Source of the DNA: Welwitschia mirabilis
Taxonomy: Eukaryota; Gnetophyta; Gnetopsida; Welwitschiales
Direction of reading: 5' to 3'
Assembly: GCA_051453625.1 (NCBI GenBank)
Contig: JBOZIK010000001.1
Span: 29,717,871-29,757,524, forward strand
Length of the DNA: 39,654 nt
Below are positions 1 through 10,559 of the stretch, piece by piece (the stretch's first letter is position 1; the number at the start of each line of letters is the position of its first letter). A program made the translations under genes and the position numbers. The notes below the pieces were generated by a model. It saw only the letters and a list, made by a program, of their open reading frames with translations, had not been told where the DNA came from and did no database searches.

Positions 1-151
1 AATTAATATCAAAATGTTTTACATAGTTTAGAAACCCTATTAATTAAAGCTTACAAAATGTGGGTTATAACATAGACCCGATGAATTACAGTGTGACAGT
101 GCAGTCAATGGACCTAATTTCTTTTTCAAATCCACCCTATTTCCCTCAATC

Positions 152-159
152 TATAAAAG
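152..159 (+). promoter_or_regulatory. TATA-like box
   Basis: The word TATAAAAG lies about 138 bases before the ATG at 297, which begins the transposon-type reading frame. Spacing and orientation fit a plant core promoter for that frame. In such A+T-rich DNA the word can also occur by chance, so the call rests on position only. Confidence 0.35.
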
Positions 160-296
160 AACTAGAACTTTAACTTGATTTCATCTTACTCTAGTGCCTC
201 CAATTTTTAGATCTAGTGAGTTTCCTTCCAGATTAAGAGATCTTTACAGCCAGATCTAGTGATTTTCTTAGTCTTCTTTTTTTCAAAAGTCTTAGA

Positions 297-1330
297 ATGA
301 TAGTCAACTCTTCCAAGAGAGTTTCAAATGAAGTTGCTTCAAGGGAACCTCCCTACTTCTACCAGGGAATGTTTGAAAAAGCCATTGATAAGTTCTTTGA
401 AAAGTTTGAGAATAAAGCCAGGAGTGGTTAGGAGCTGCATCTGAGCTTAGGGAACTAAAAGATATTATTCAACTCTTGAGAGATCAAGATCTGAACCATT
501 TATTAGATATTTCAGGTGTTGTATATTCTTTTCTTACTAAAATTTTTTATTGTAATACTTATTTTAATCATGATACTAGGACTTTAGAAACCCTTATTTT
601 GGGCAGAAGGATAAGAGTAACAGTAGGCCTCATTTCAGAGCTGATTGATCTTTCACGGGAAGACTATGAGGAGTTTTGGCCTTTGAGAGACACCATGGAA
701 GATAAGCAGGCAGTCATCAGGAAGATTTGCGACAAAGTAAATACTTGGAAACACACCTTATCTACTTCTCTATTGACTCCCAAATATTACTTCATTCATT
801 TGATCTTTACTTATAATTTTCTTCCTTTAGCTAACCATTGTGATGAGGCCTTCAGCTACATGGCATATTTGATGTATTTGGTAGTAACTGAGCATTTTAG
901 TAATGTTTCTATCATAATATTGAAAAAATATGGCTTCATAGTTGGAGTACCATAGAACTAAGACTCTACCTTATTCTGTTCTTATCACTAAAATATGTTG
1001 TTATTTTCATATTAATCTGCATCCTTCTTTAGATACACTTTAGCCTTTATCACCCATTGGACATGCAACTTTGTCTTGCATGCATATCTTTGATCCTTCG
1101 AAGAAATCCCTTTCTGAAACCCCAAAAGCAGCATCTTCAGATGAGACTCTTTCATATTTGAAATGGATTGACTCTCGCACTAGGCATATGAAAGAAGCAC
1201 TCATCGTAGTTAGATATTAAATTATGGATACCTCAGTTAAAGGTACCAGCTCTGCTCGTACCAGTGGAGATGAAGAAGATTCAGAGGAGGAATCTGAAGA
1301 AGAAGAAGAAAAAAAGAATCGAATTAAATC
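297..1330 (+). pseudogene. Plant transposon-type (gag-like) protein, frameshifted
   Basis: Three pieces of one protein can be followed. The first starts at the ATG at 297 (MIVNSSKRVSNEV...) and stops at 429. The second runs in another frame from about 428 to 955 and includes the stretch LGRRIRVTVGLISELIDL. The third returns to the first frame at 951 (HRTKTLPYSVLITKI) and has stops near 1043 and 1216. It ends in a very acidic tail (DEEDSEEESEEEEEKK) at 1270-1315, before a run of N at 1397. The arrangement of a core with a glycine-arginine-isoleucine strand, a TLPYSVLITKI-type motif and an acidic C-terminus resembles the 'putative plant transposon protein' family found in many plant retroelements. 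This is an inference from pattern. Two frame changes and two in-frame stops argue for a pseudogene. Confidence 0.5.
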
Positions 1331-1551
1331 TTTTTTATCTTTTAGATCATATTTGTATTGTTCTCTCTTTTTCTTTTATTGTCAAAAAGAGAGATTNNNN
1401 NNNNNNNNNNNNNNNNNNNNNNNNNNNNNNNNNNNNNNNNNNNNNNNNNNNNNNNNNNNNNNNNNNNNNNNNNNNNNNNNNNNNNNNNNNNNNNNNNNNN
1501 NNNNNNNNNNNNNNNNNNNNNNNNNNNNNNNNNNNNNNNNNNNNNNNNNNN

Positions 1552-2027
1552 ATGTTTGAAAAATAATTAAAATTATTATCTCAATTAAAAATGAGTTAAT
1601 TTTTTTTTTTAAATCAAATTATTAAATGTTTTCTGATCATATTTTACATTATCATTTGGTATTGTATTGTGTTCTTAAGGGGTATCATTTAAATGTGTAA
1701 TTCATAAGAGCTTCTGATCATCATTTTTAGTAAAATTGTGTTATCTCAAATTTGTGCATATTTAAAACTTATCTCATTTAAAAGCACAAAAATTTTGTCT
1801 ATTCAAAATGCCTAAATGTGTTTTAAAATTTTGGCTTATCATTGTTTATCATTCAGTACCAACTTAGGGGGAGAGAATGTGACTGATATTTATGGCCGTT
1901 TATCAAAATTTTATATTTATTTATCATTTATGTCAAAGGAGGAGAGATAATGATAGTGTTCTTTCAAAATTTTTTCCTAAAATATTGAGATATTAGACTT
2001 TCAAATATCTATGTATTTAATCAAAGG
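1552..2027 (+). other. Retroelement 3'-end-like, purine tracts
   Basis: This non-coding stretch holds two G/A-only runs, 1866-1877 (AGGGGGAGAGAA) and 1935-1947 (AAAGGAGGAGAGA). Each follows T-rich sequence, as polypurine tracts of plant LTR retrotransposons do just before a 3' LTR. No clear TG-starting LTR boundary could be fixed, and a 100-N gap begins at 2028. The tracts could belong to the element that carried the transposon-type protein upstream. Confidence 0.3.
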
Positions 2028-2368
2028 NNNNNNNNNNNNNNNNNNNNNNNNNNNNNNNNNNNNNNNNNNNNNNNNNNNNNNNNNNNNNNNNNNNNNNNNN
2101 NNNNNNNNNNNNNNNNNNNNNNNNNNNAATTAGTGCAAAAGATATTCCAATGAAATATGCTACTTAGTATTTTAGATTTACAATGAATATACCAGTTTTG
2201 AAAATGTGCCAAAAGGCTCTTTAGGTAATTTCTTACCTAGATATTTATAATGGAGGGTTATTAGGGTTTGATGCAATTGAATTATGCCTCTAACGGCTAT
2301 AAATGACTAGAAAATGGCTAGGTAATGGATACATAATGTCTATAATATTTTCTTTTTTGTACCATCTA

Positions 2369-2703
2369 GTCGACCTCATAAATATCTAGTTGACCCCATA
2401 GGGACTCGGTCGACCCCTTATCTCTTAGTTTAGAACTATGGATGTGATCGCTTCTTAGGTTTAGTCGACCCCTTCCTGGGTCTGGTCGACCCCTTGTCTA
2501 TCGGTCTAAGACTTGACTATTAGCTTCTCAAATCTGGTCAACCCCATGAATATCCAGTCGACCCCATTCCTCTTGTTCTAGGACTATTGCCTCTTGAGAT
2601 CATAGGTTTGGTTCCTTAATAAACCGACTGACCCCTCTGGGTTCAGTTCATTTCTATTATATCTGCTTCAAGTGTGGTCGCCCTCTCTAGGATCCGGTTG
2701 ACC
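2369..2703 (+). repeat. Degenerate GTCGACC-word array
   Basis: Exact or one-mismatch copies of GTCGACC occur at 2369, 2389, 2409, 2464, 2485, 2537, 2557, 2677 and 2697, usually followed by CC and preceded by CTG, CTA or CCA. Spacing is irregular, from about 20 to 120 bases. The core GTCGAC is a palindrome. The array sits between a polypurine-like region and the truncated integrase of element 1, which suggests part of an LTR, but no terminal repeats are visible. Confidence 0.6.
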
Positions 2704-2779
2704 TCCACTGGAGGTAAACAACTTAGTAGTTTTTTTCATTCATTTGATTTATATATTTTACCTACATAACTAAAACTCA

Positions 2780-3330
2780 TTTACACATAATATCTAACAA
2801 ATTTACACTACACTAGAGGAATTAGTTTAACATCAATTGGCAAATATAATCTAACAGTAATTCTTGTTGTAAAAAGATGATTTAAGAGGATCTATAAAGT
2901 CCATATTCTAATAATCAAAAGGTTTACATTTAAGGATAGGTTATAAGGGCATATTATGATATTTGATTAGGCTTCCAAAACATGGACATGCATCATATCT
3001 TTATGCATGATTAAAAGAGTCTTTAAAAAGGGTAGGCCAATAGAAGGTAGCATGAAGGATTTTGATGGTTATCTTTTAGCCACTAAAGTAACCTTCACAT
3101 ACACCACCATGACAAAAGAAAAGAATGTCAAGTTGTTTCCACTTTAGCATACACTTATACATGATTTGATCTCTACATCTTTGATAGAAATGTGGCTCAT
3201 TCCATTCATAATCCCTTATTCTCTAAAGAAAAGATTTTCTTTGATTAGAAGTCCAATGTTAGGGGGATTTAAAAGTGACAAGATAGTTCACAATATCAAC
3301 ATACTAAGGAGTAAGATGTTGAGAAGATAT
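2780..3330 (-). pseudogene. Integrase fragment of element 1
   Basis: The minus strand reads FCHGGVCEGYFSG at about 3113-3080, then ILHATFYWPTLFKDSFNHA and YDACPCFG near 2998-2974. This is the shape of the HHCC zinc-binding N-domain of gypsy integrases, with one of the last paired cysteines changed. The start of the catalytic core follows as NMDFIDPLKSSFYNK, around 2910-2870, and holds the first acidic residue of the DDE triad. The rest of the core is absent. Several stops and frame changes make it non-functional. It continues from RNase H on the same strand. Confidence 0.75.
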
Positions 3331-3429
3331 AACATATAAATCATGGATGTAACACAATTATTCATTAGGAAAGGAATTCTCAATAGAAATATTTAAAGAT
3401 AAATGCAAAGGATTCCCTTCTAGATGGAT

Positions 3430-4615
3430 TCTTAAAAAATGATCAGCAACATGATTATGTTTACATTCTTTATCTATGATGGTTAGGTTGAATTCTTATA
3501 TGAGAAGTATTCATTGAATAAGTTTAGCACTCAAATATTTTTTTCTCATAATATAATAAATTACTACATGATTAGTGTAAACATTCATATGAAAATCAAG
3601 AAGTTAATGTTCTAGTTTATCAAGATAAAAGATAATAGCAAGAATTTTGTTTTCAATGATGGTATAGTTCAATTTAGCTCTTGAAAGGATTTTACTAATA
3701 CAAGCAATAACTTTATATTCCATTACATGTTTTTATCCTAGAACTCCACCCATGATAATATTACTATCATCACACATTAAATTAAAATCTATGGTCCAAT
3801 TGGGTCCTCTTATAATGGATTCAAAAGTGGTTTTATCTTTAAGATTTTCAAAGGCATTTTGACAATCTTCACTCCAATTAAACTTGGTGTATTTTTCAAG
3901 GAGGGAATACAGAGGTTTATAAATATTGATATAGTCCTTAATGAATCTTCTATAGAATCTAGCATGTCCAAGAAAGGATTTCACTTGTTTAACATTAGTT
4001 GAAGGAGAGAGGTTTTCGGTGATGTCTATCTTGGAAGGGTTCATTCTAATATCATTACAGGAAATGTGGTGATCAAGTACAATTTCATCCCTCACAAGGA
4101 AATGATTCTTCTCCTAGTTAATATTAATTCCACTCTCTATACAAAGGTGAAGGACTTTTTTAAATCTTTCTAAGATTTATTTAAAAGAGTCACTAAAGAT
4201 GGAAGAATCATCCATAAAGATATCAATAGAATCCTTAATCATATATGAGAAAATATCCAGCATGGCTCTTTAGAATATTCCCAAAGCATGACATAGCCAA
4301 AGGGCATTGTTTTAAAGGTAAAAGTATAAAAGAGAAGGGGAAATCTATCTTAGATTAATCATTATTAATAGTGCACACTTGGTAATAACCACTATATCCA
4401 TCAATGAAGTAATAGTAAGTATAACCTTGGATCTTATTAATAACTTTTTCAAGAAGAGACAAGGGGTAATAATCTTTCTTGGCTACATCATTGACTTTTC
4501 TAAAATCAATGCATACTCATCACTTTCCTCCCTTTTTAGGAATTATAATAAGAGGGCCAATTCATTCACTATCTGAAATGGCATAAATAATACCTGCATC
4601 CATAAGTTTAATGAT
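3430..4615 (-). pseudogene. RT and RNase H of element 1
   Basis: From about 4615 downward the minus strand reads MDAGIIYAISDSEWIGPL, then CIDFRKVNDVAKKDYYPL and YYYFIDGYSGYYQV, all RT finger and palm motifs. The catalytic FMDD box is intact at 4207-4218. An open stretch at 4095-3733 covers the RT thumb and connection (KQVKSFLGHARFYRRFI) and the start of RNase H (FNLMCDDSNIIMGGVLG). Past 3733 the RNase H motif YTNHVVIYY has asparagine where the family has an acidic residue, and HNHVADHFLRI closes the domain near 3430. Stops and frameshifts lie between all blocks, so no polymerase is made. Confidence 0.82.
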
Positions 4616-5104
4616 TTTGTCCTTGACTACTTACATAATGGTAGGATTAAGTATTCCTTGAGGTTACCTAATGGTTTTAGCATTATCCTTTAGTTAAATT
4701 TTATATTAAATAATATGATTAGTAATAGCATTAAGATCTTTATGAGTTAAAGCAAAAGCTTCTATTTTAAAGTAAGAACTTGAATTAAGGAATCTTCTTA
4801 GGAAGGATAAATTTAAGAACTAATGATTAATGGCTTATTAAGATTGTTATTTAAGAAAATTTATTTCAAACCATTGGGTAAGTCTTTAAGTTAAAGATCA
4901 TTTTCATCCATCCTAGTTGTATAACATCCATATTAATGTAAAATATTTTCAATGGATCTTACATGTTGGATATCATGATCAAGTATGGGTTCAAAGTATT
5001 TATGAAAATCATTATTGGAAGAGTGGTTTAGTAAATCTTGGTTAATATTGTAAGGATTGGAGGAATTTAAAGATTTAAGGATAATAGAAGATTCTTCCTC
5101 ATCA

Positions 5105-5600
5105 TTAAATAAGGTAGAGTAATGCAATGAAAGGAGTCTTTAATTTAAGGGATGATTGAACTAACATAGAGCATTTATCCTTTTCTTCCATGTCTAATTC
5201 ATCTCCCAGGTCTTTCTTAGTGACATCAAATACTCTGATATTAAAATTATTGTTACCTATATAACACTCCATCATCATTGTGTGAGTATCACTAACACAA
5301 TGGGGTATTGCATAAAAGGCTCTTCCTAAAACTAGAGGGTATTCTCCATTATGCTCAACCTTAATGATGACCACATCTATAAGGTAGAAAGCCTCTTAAA
5401 TTTGAATTACTAAGTCTTTGATTATCCTTATATGTTTATTAATTATTGCATTGGCCAATTCCAACACTATTCTAGTAGGTACAATCCTTTCTTCTAATTC
5501 AAACTTTCTACAAAAATATAAAGGAATAATGTTTACACTTGATTTTATGTCTATTAAGGCTTTCTTGATTTTCTTATTTGCCTCTAGATAATACAAATAG
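5105..5600 (-). pseudogene. Aspartic protease of element 1
   Basis: The minus strand reads ALIDIKSSVNIIPLYFCRKF; the aspartate of the retropepsin active-site loop is kept, but the loop reads D-I-K-S-S (5551-5537), so the usual glycine after the aspartate is lost. RIVLELANAIINKHIRIIKD follows, then, in an overlapping frame, YPLVLGRAFYAI at about 5340-5300, the flap-side and C-terminal hallmark of retroelement proteases. The two frames are offset at about 5380. The homologous segment of element 2 lies at 36880-36540. Confidence 0.7.
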
Positions 5601-5639
5601 TAATCGTCCCTAGATCTTTAAACTTAGAACATTTTTAAA

Positions 5640-7400
5640 AAACCAGGTTGAAAAGGGATTGCATAATGAAAACTTTACTTAGAATTGTCCTCTTCTATTT
5701 TCTTCTTACTAAGTCCTTCCAAATTTTATTGTACTTAGGGTTGTCTTAAAGTAACTTCTAAAATGATATATTGATAGTAACATCATTCATAATTACCTTC
5801 AAATACTCATCATAAGTTGGATTCATGTTCAATCTATCCTACCATGGAATAGTATTCTTCTTTGGATGTTATTTATTGTTATTGGATTTAGAGTTAAGAG
5901 TAGGTGGAAGGTTTGGTTGATCAATAATTTCAATGTCATCTTCTTGAGGTACTTCCTTGTCTTTATGGAAAGAATTTAAGGTTTCTTCATTAGAAGTAGT
6001 ATCATATCCACTTCTTGTAACAACTTTCCAATCTTTCTTCACATCATATGGATGTGGAATAGTTTGGGTAATAAGTGATTCTTAAGTCCTTTGATTTTCT
6101 AGCATGTTTTGTTAAAGCAAGCAAATCAAATTTTATAACTCTTTATTCTAATTTTCTAGAATTTCATTGATGCTATCTTGCATCTTTTTGAGTTATTCCA
6201 TTATTTCCCTACAAGAGTCATTTCTTTTATAGTTGGGAAAATTAGGCTAAGAGTTATGACTTTTGAATTTATTATCAAATGAGGGTTTGAAAGATGTTGA
6301 AGATCTGTTATTTTATTATGGATATTGTTGGTTGTCTCCAAACTTGTTTAACCTTTGATTGTATGCATAAACTTCATTGAATATGGCCTCTTTACAAGTT
6401 GGTAAAAATGGCCATTCTTTAATAGATTGAGAGTTTTCATCGTATATTAGTTAAGTTGACTTAGTAATTTCGCATTATTTAATTCCTTTTGTAGCTCTCT
6501 AAGGTACTATTAAGATTACTAAATAGGGTTTTAACCTTTGTTTATTCTTCTTTATGTTGTACTTTGTTTGAATCTCTAAGAATTTCACCTACAGTCCTAG
6601 TATCTTTACATGTAGTTTTGGGCTAACTTTGACTTCTTTCTATAAGGTTTTCTAATAAGTTCCAAGAATCATCTAAGGTTAAATTAAGTAAATTTCCATC
6701 ACATAAAAATCCACCATTTATTTAGTTTAAATATTCAATCCACTATAGAAGTTACAATAAGTCCTTCTTTTGAAAACTCAAAATTGAACAATATGGTTAT
6801 CAAAATCTTTCATATGGTAAGGACAAATCTTCACAAGGGTATTGTTGAAAATTAGTTACTTTATTTATTCTTGTCCTCATGACTATCTCATTCATGAATT
6901 TTTTGATAAAGACTTTTTATACTTAATCCCAACTCTAAAGGCTTTTTTGTTTGATGGTTTAAGCCAATTTTTCACTTTTCCTCTCAAGGTAAGGGAAAAG
7001 ATGATGATGTAAGTTCTATATAAAATTTTGTTTTACCCATTTTCTAAAGTAAAAATGAGTTATTCAATCTTGGTTATATGTTGGAATGGGTTTTCATTAG
7101 GTTCTTCAGAAAAGGTAAGATAGGCATTCAAGTTCTTTAACTCTACATCATCTCTGGTGAGTGGGTTAAATGGGTTTTGGAGTTCCCTCTTTTTATTAGC
7201 CAATGTATCCTTTAGAGTAACATTTGAACTAGAGGCTCCTGATATTCTATGTAAAGATTATTAGATGCCATAAAGATATGATAATTAGGATGATTAGACA
7301 AAGGAGGAAAGGTAGGATTTTTATTAGAACTTATTGAAATTTAGAAATTTTCAAAGGTTTAGGAGTATGTGAATAAGAAATAGTAAATGCAAAATAATTG
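5640..7400 (-). pseudogene. Gag of element 1, heavily decayed
   Basis: The segment is recognised mainly by nucleotide likeness to the gag of element 2: the bases near 7190-7140 and 38815-38760 share runs such as CTACATCATC and TTTTGGAGTT/TTTTGGACTT in the same order. No reading frame longer than about 60 codons survives. The region matching the CCHC zinc knuckle of element 2 lies near 6410; there KEWPFLP replaces KECPLL, so the last cysteine is changed to tryptophan. Gag forms the particle that packages element RNA; this copy cannot. Confidence 0.6.
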
Positions 7401-8087
7401 TCTTAATTAATTAAACAAATAAACTTTTTTGTTTCTCACCTCAAGTTCTTGAATTAAAATCCATCAAAACGTCTTTGATTTCTTCTTCAAGAAAACATCT
7501 TTCATAGTGTTTTACATAAATTTCTTTACATTCAAGTGACAACAGTCTCTAGGATCACTCAAAGGTGCAAGGAGTAGGATATACCAAATGAATGTGGTAA
7601 TTACTTAGATATCACAAAGTGTAAAGTGTAGGTCAAGTTTATTAAAAATAATAATTAATGTAGTAATCCCCAAGATTACATGAAGTGTGAGGAATAGAAC
7701 TAAACAAGATTGACAATATCTTTCAAAGAAGGAGTATGCCTAGAAAAATAATTTTAGAAAATATAAAATGTCAAAATAAATCGAAAAAATAATTTCTCAA
7801 ATATAAATTTCAAAATTTAAATATATATCCCTCAAACTAAGATATCACTTGAAAGTAAAGAAAGGAGAATTACAAGAAATTAGAAATAAAAATTACAATT
7901 TGCAAGAAAAGAAGATTAAAGTACACTCTAAATGGATAATCAAGTAATTACTTATAGACCAAAAGGTAATCAAGCAATTACAAGTAGATCTAATATGATA
8001 AAATACAACACTACTCAAATAAATAATTTAAATTAAATTCAAGATACTTACTTGAGTAATGATAATCTTCATTTTTCCTTGAAGTCT
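7401..8087 (-). other. Leader region of element 1
   Basis: This A+T-rich stretch lies between the start of gag and the primer site and would be the untranslated leader of element 1. No open frame, RNA gene or repeat stands out. Its A/T runs near 7620-7830 look like simple decay. Confidence 0.4.
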
Positions 8088-8105
8088 TCCCTAGCAATAT
8101 CAACA
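8088..8105 (-). other. Decayed tRNA-Asp primer binding site, copy 1
   Basis: This site is at the same place as the well-kept tRNA-Asp primer site at 39389-39406 in element 2. The CG-rich words of that site have become A+T-rich here, mainly by C-to-T and G-to-A changes plus one or two transversions. It sits three bases from the LTR end at 8109, the same spacing as in element 2. Confidence 0.6.
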
Positions 8106-8169
8106 ATATATTGCAATGCATATTTGTGCTTCTAATTGTATTGATAATCTTCCTTTTCTTTTTAATTCT

Positions 8170-8187
8170 TTCCTAACAATAACACTA
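8170..8187 (-). other. Decayed tRNA-Asp primer binding site, copy 2
   Basis: In the 34 bases from 8167, all ten differences from the matching part of element 2 are C-to-T or G-to-A. Both CG pairs of the primer site are lost. The LTR end follows at 8191 after three bases. It arose with copy 1 by the 82-bp duplication. Confidence 0.65.
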
Positions 8188-8190
8188 AAA

Positions 8191-9220
8191 TATTGCAATG
8201 CATATTTGTGCTTNNNNNNNNNNNNNNNNNNNNNNNNNNNNNNNNNNNNNNNNNNNNNNNNNNNNNNNNNNNNNNNNNNNNNNNNNNNNNNNNNNNNNNN
8301 NNNNNNNNNNNNNNNNNNNNNNNNNNNNNNNNNNNNNNNNNNNNNNNNNNNNNNNNNNNNNNNNNNNNNNNNNNNNNNNNNNNNNNNNNNNNNNNNNNNN
8401 NNNNNNNNNNNNNNNNNNNNNNNNNNNNNNNNNNNNNNNNNNNNNNNNNNNNNNNNNNNNNNNNNNNNNNNNNNNNNNNNNNNNNNNNNNNNNNNNNNNN
8501 NNNNNNNNNNNNNNNNNNNGAAATATGATGAAATGGAATGAAATGCAATGTAATGCAATGTAGAATGAATGCAAATCTAATGCAATTAATTAACCAAATT
8601 TCTAATATATTATCACTTAGATTGATTCTTATAGCCTATATCAATTTCAAATTCATATCAGTTTCATTGCAATTAAGATAAGTTATAAGGAAGAAATAAG
8701 AACTTATTTGAAAAGAATTCCAATTTAATCAAAATATTTATTAACTAAATTGAAGCACATCCACTTATATTGATAAGTCCTCAATGGAAGATTCACTACC
8801 TAACATAAAGATAGTCCTTCTCATAAGTAGGATGGATCTTCTTACCTCTAATAATCTTTAATCATCATAAAAGTTTAGATGATGAAAATGATATGGAATG
8901 AGGGCCACGAGGATGTATTTATAATTTGAAATTGATGGTTAAGGGTTTTTAATGAATGTAAAATGAAAAGGCGTAATTAGCATCTACACTTTCATAATAA
9001 TTTGATTAGTTTTTTAAACTATTCTATTCGTCATCTTTATCATTGTCCCCATGACATAGTGGACAATCACTCTAACTGCTAACTAATAATTAGTACATGT
9101 TAACTAACCAACCTGTGCTGATTGTTGTCCTAGGTATCATCCTAATACATGGGGGATAACTACCAAAACCTATCCAATTACTCTTTTTGTACATTATTCT
9201 ACAATCATAATTCCAACAAC
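8191..9220 (-). repeat. 5' LTR of element 1
   Basis: The LTR 3' end is set by the primer site on the minus strand; the terminal CA has become TA. The body holds a 306-N gap, then (ATGAA/ATGCA)-like simple sequence at 8520-8584. A minus-strand TATAAATA word lies at 8923-8916. The other end is not proven: TGTTGTTGG on the minus strand near 9222 is the best TG start, giving an LTR of about 1.1 kb. No second LTR remains in the window. Confidence 0.5.
8916..8923 (-). promoter_or_regulatory. TATA box in LTR of element 1
   Basis: TATAAATA on the minus strand lies inside the LTR about 800 bases upstream of the primer site. It would start transcription towards gag. Element 2 has the same word at 33525-33518 in its LTR. 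Confidence 0.45.
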
Positions 9221-9639
9221 AAATGGAATAACTATCATTTTTCATGAGATGTCCCAATGAAATAGTAAATGATTAGTTTTTCTTACTTAAATCTAGCTTG
9301 ATCATTATTGTTTGATTCATTATCATGTAAAAGTAGATTCTTTTATTGGAAATTATTACATTTTATGACCTATATGGAAGCTTTGCATAATTTTCATAAA
9401 TCCCTAGAAACCATATCAATAGGACTTAAAAATTTGCTCCACAAGTGTATCAAATAGGTTACTTTGGCTTCATAACATGGTTGGATGCAAAAAAAATTTG
9501 AGCATCATTTCCAATGCCTATGATATGGTAAGAATTCGAAAGAAGATCTATAGGTAGATACATCTTAGAATTCTTGATAAATGTAAAGGTGAACAAATTC
9601 CACCAATTCAAAATTTATGAAGCTTTTGAGATATGTTCC
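9221..9639. other. Unassigned stretch between two gypsy elements
   Basis: This stretch lies between the LTR of element 1 and the first recognisable gag sequence of the plus-strand chromovirus-like element. No frame, repeat or RNA gene could be assigned. It may hold the decayed N-terminal part of that gag; neither a plus-strand 5' LTR nor a Met-tRNA primer site is visible. Confidence 0.3.
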
Positions 9640-10370
9640 ACCAATTCAAAATTAAGTCAAATTATTTTAACCAAAGACCATTATAGAGTCCCTAGAAAGG
9701 TTAGAATTCATGGATCATGAATAAAAATGTTAGAGAGAAAAGAATAATATTTTAAGACAATATAAGAATGCAACCATGGAAGAAACCATTTAATGAAAAT
9801 ACAAGAATGTTCAAAGGAAGAGATATAGTAAATATGACTATAGTCAATGCTGGAGCACAACATCAACTATAAGGAAGAATGCAGATTCAACTAACCAGAG
9901 GAAGAGATAGGTTTGCAAGACCACTAAGAAACAACTAGCCTAATGATTTCAGGAACATGAAGTATTTTTGTTATCAAGGACCTCATTATATTAGGGCTTA
10001 CTCTAAAAAAAAGAAGCAAGAAGCAACTACAATAGATGTTAGAAAGCTATATGCCTCAATATCTAAGGAAATTAATTAATCAAAACTGATTTTGAAAAGT
10101 ACATGTACTCTATTAAATATTCCTATAAAAACCTTAGTAAATGTAGGTTAATTTAATTCTTTTATTCCATTCTTGATAGCTAGAAAGATATTTTCAAAAG
10201 TTAAGAAGATTAATTAGTTGATAGTAGAACTCGTAAATGGCAGTTAAATCAAAATAATTGGAGAAACACCTACATTTACATTACATATTAATGGTTATAA
10301 ATTTAAAATATAATTATTAATATTAGAATCAGGATACTTAGATATTATTCTAAGAATGAATTTGTTATAA
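9640..10370 (+). pseudogene. Gag C-terminus and protease of chromovirus-like element
   Basis: The gag tail ends in MKYFCYQGPHYIRAYSKKKK near 9957-10016. This has the spacing of a CCHC knuckle with the first cysteine and the histidine kept but the other cysteines changed. The protease follows: TLVNVG then FNSFIPFLIARKIF, with NVG at 10140-10148 in place of the active-site DTG, so the catalytic aspartate is lost. Near 10290-10365 NGYKFKI and LLILESGYLDIILRMNLL mark the C-terminal part. Stops separate the blocks. Confidence 0.65.
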
Positions 10371-10559
10371 AAAAAATAAATCTCAAATACATTATTATCA
10401 TAGAAAGGTTACAATATTAGATTCAAAAGGTGAACAACTGTGTTTATCAAGTATACTAAAACTAGTATTGAAAAAACTAAATAAGCTAATAAAACAAAAA
10501 GTCAAACATGAACAAGTATTTGAAATTATTAAATTTTATCTTTCTCTTTAAAACAAGAC

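Larger units (their letters stand above)
8061..8213 (-). repeat. 82-bp tandem duplication over primer site and LTR end
   Basis: GATAATCTTC starts at 8061 and again at 8143, a period of 82 bases. Both copies carry the primer-site region and the LTR 3' end, and both hold an identical 24-base stretch (8108-8131 and 8190-8213) before a run of N. Copy 1 has its primer site at 8088-8105, copy 2 at 8170-8187. Base for base, without gaps, both line up with 39386-39430 of element 2. The second copy shows the cleaner alignment. Confidence 0.7.
2750..9220 (-). mobile_element. Ty3/gypsy element 1, Athila-like, 3'-truncated
   Basis: Read on the minus strand the order is LTR (from about 9220 down to 8109), primer binding site, leader, gag (about 7400-5640), protease (5600-5105), RT (about 4615-4080), RNase H (to about 3430) and integrase (about 3330-2780). 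This is the Ty3/gypsy order, and the wording of the RT, RNase H and integrase motifs fits the non-chromodomain Athila/Tat side. Every domain is broken by stops or frameshifts. The element ends within the integrase core near 2750, next to the GTCGACC array, and no 3' LTR is seen. Gag, protease and primer-site regions match element 2 at 36.5-39.4 kb. The right boundary near 9220 is uncertain. Confidence 0.8.

Noticed and set aside
4379-4576. Plus-strand frame of 65 codons
   Set aside because: It is the opposite strand of the RT of element 1.
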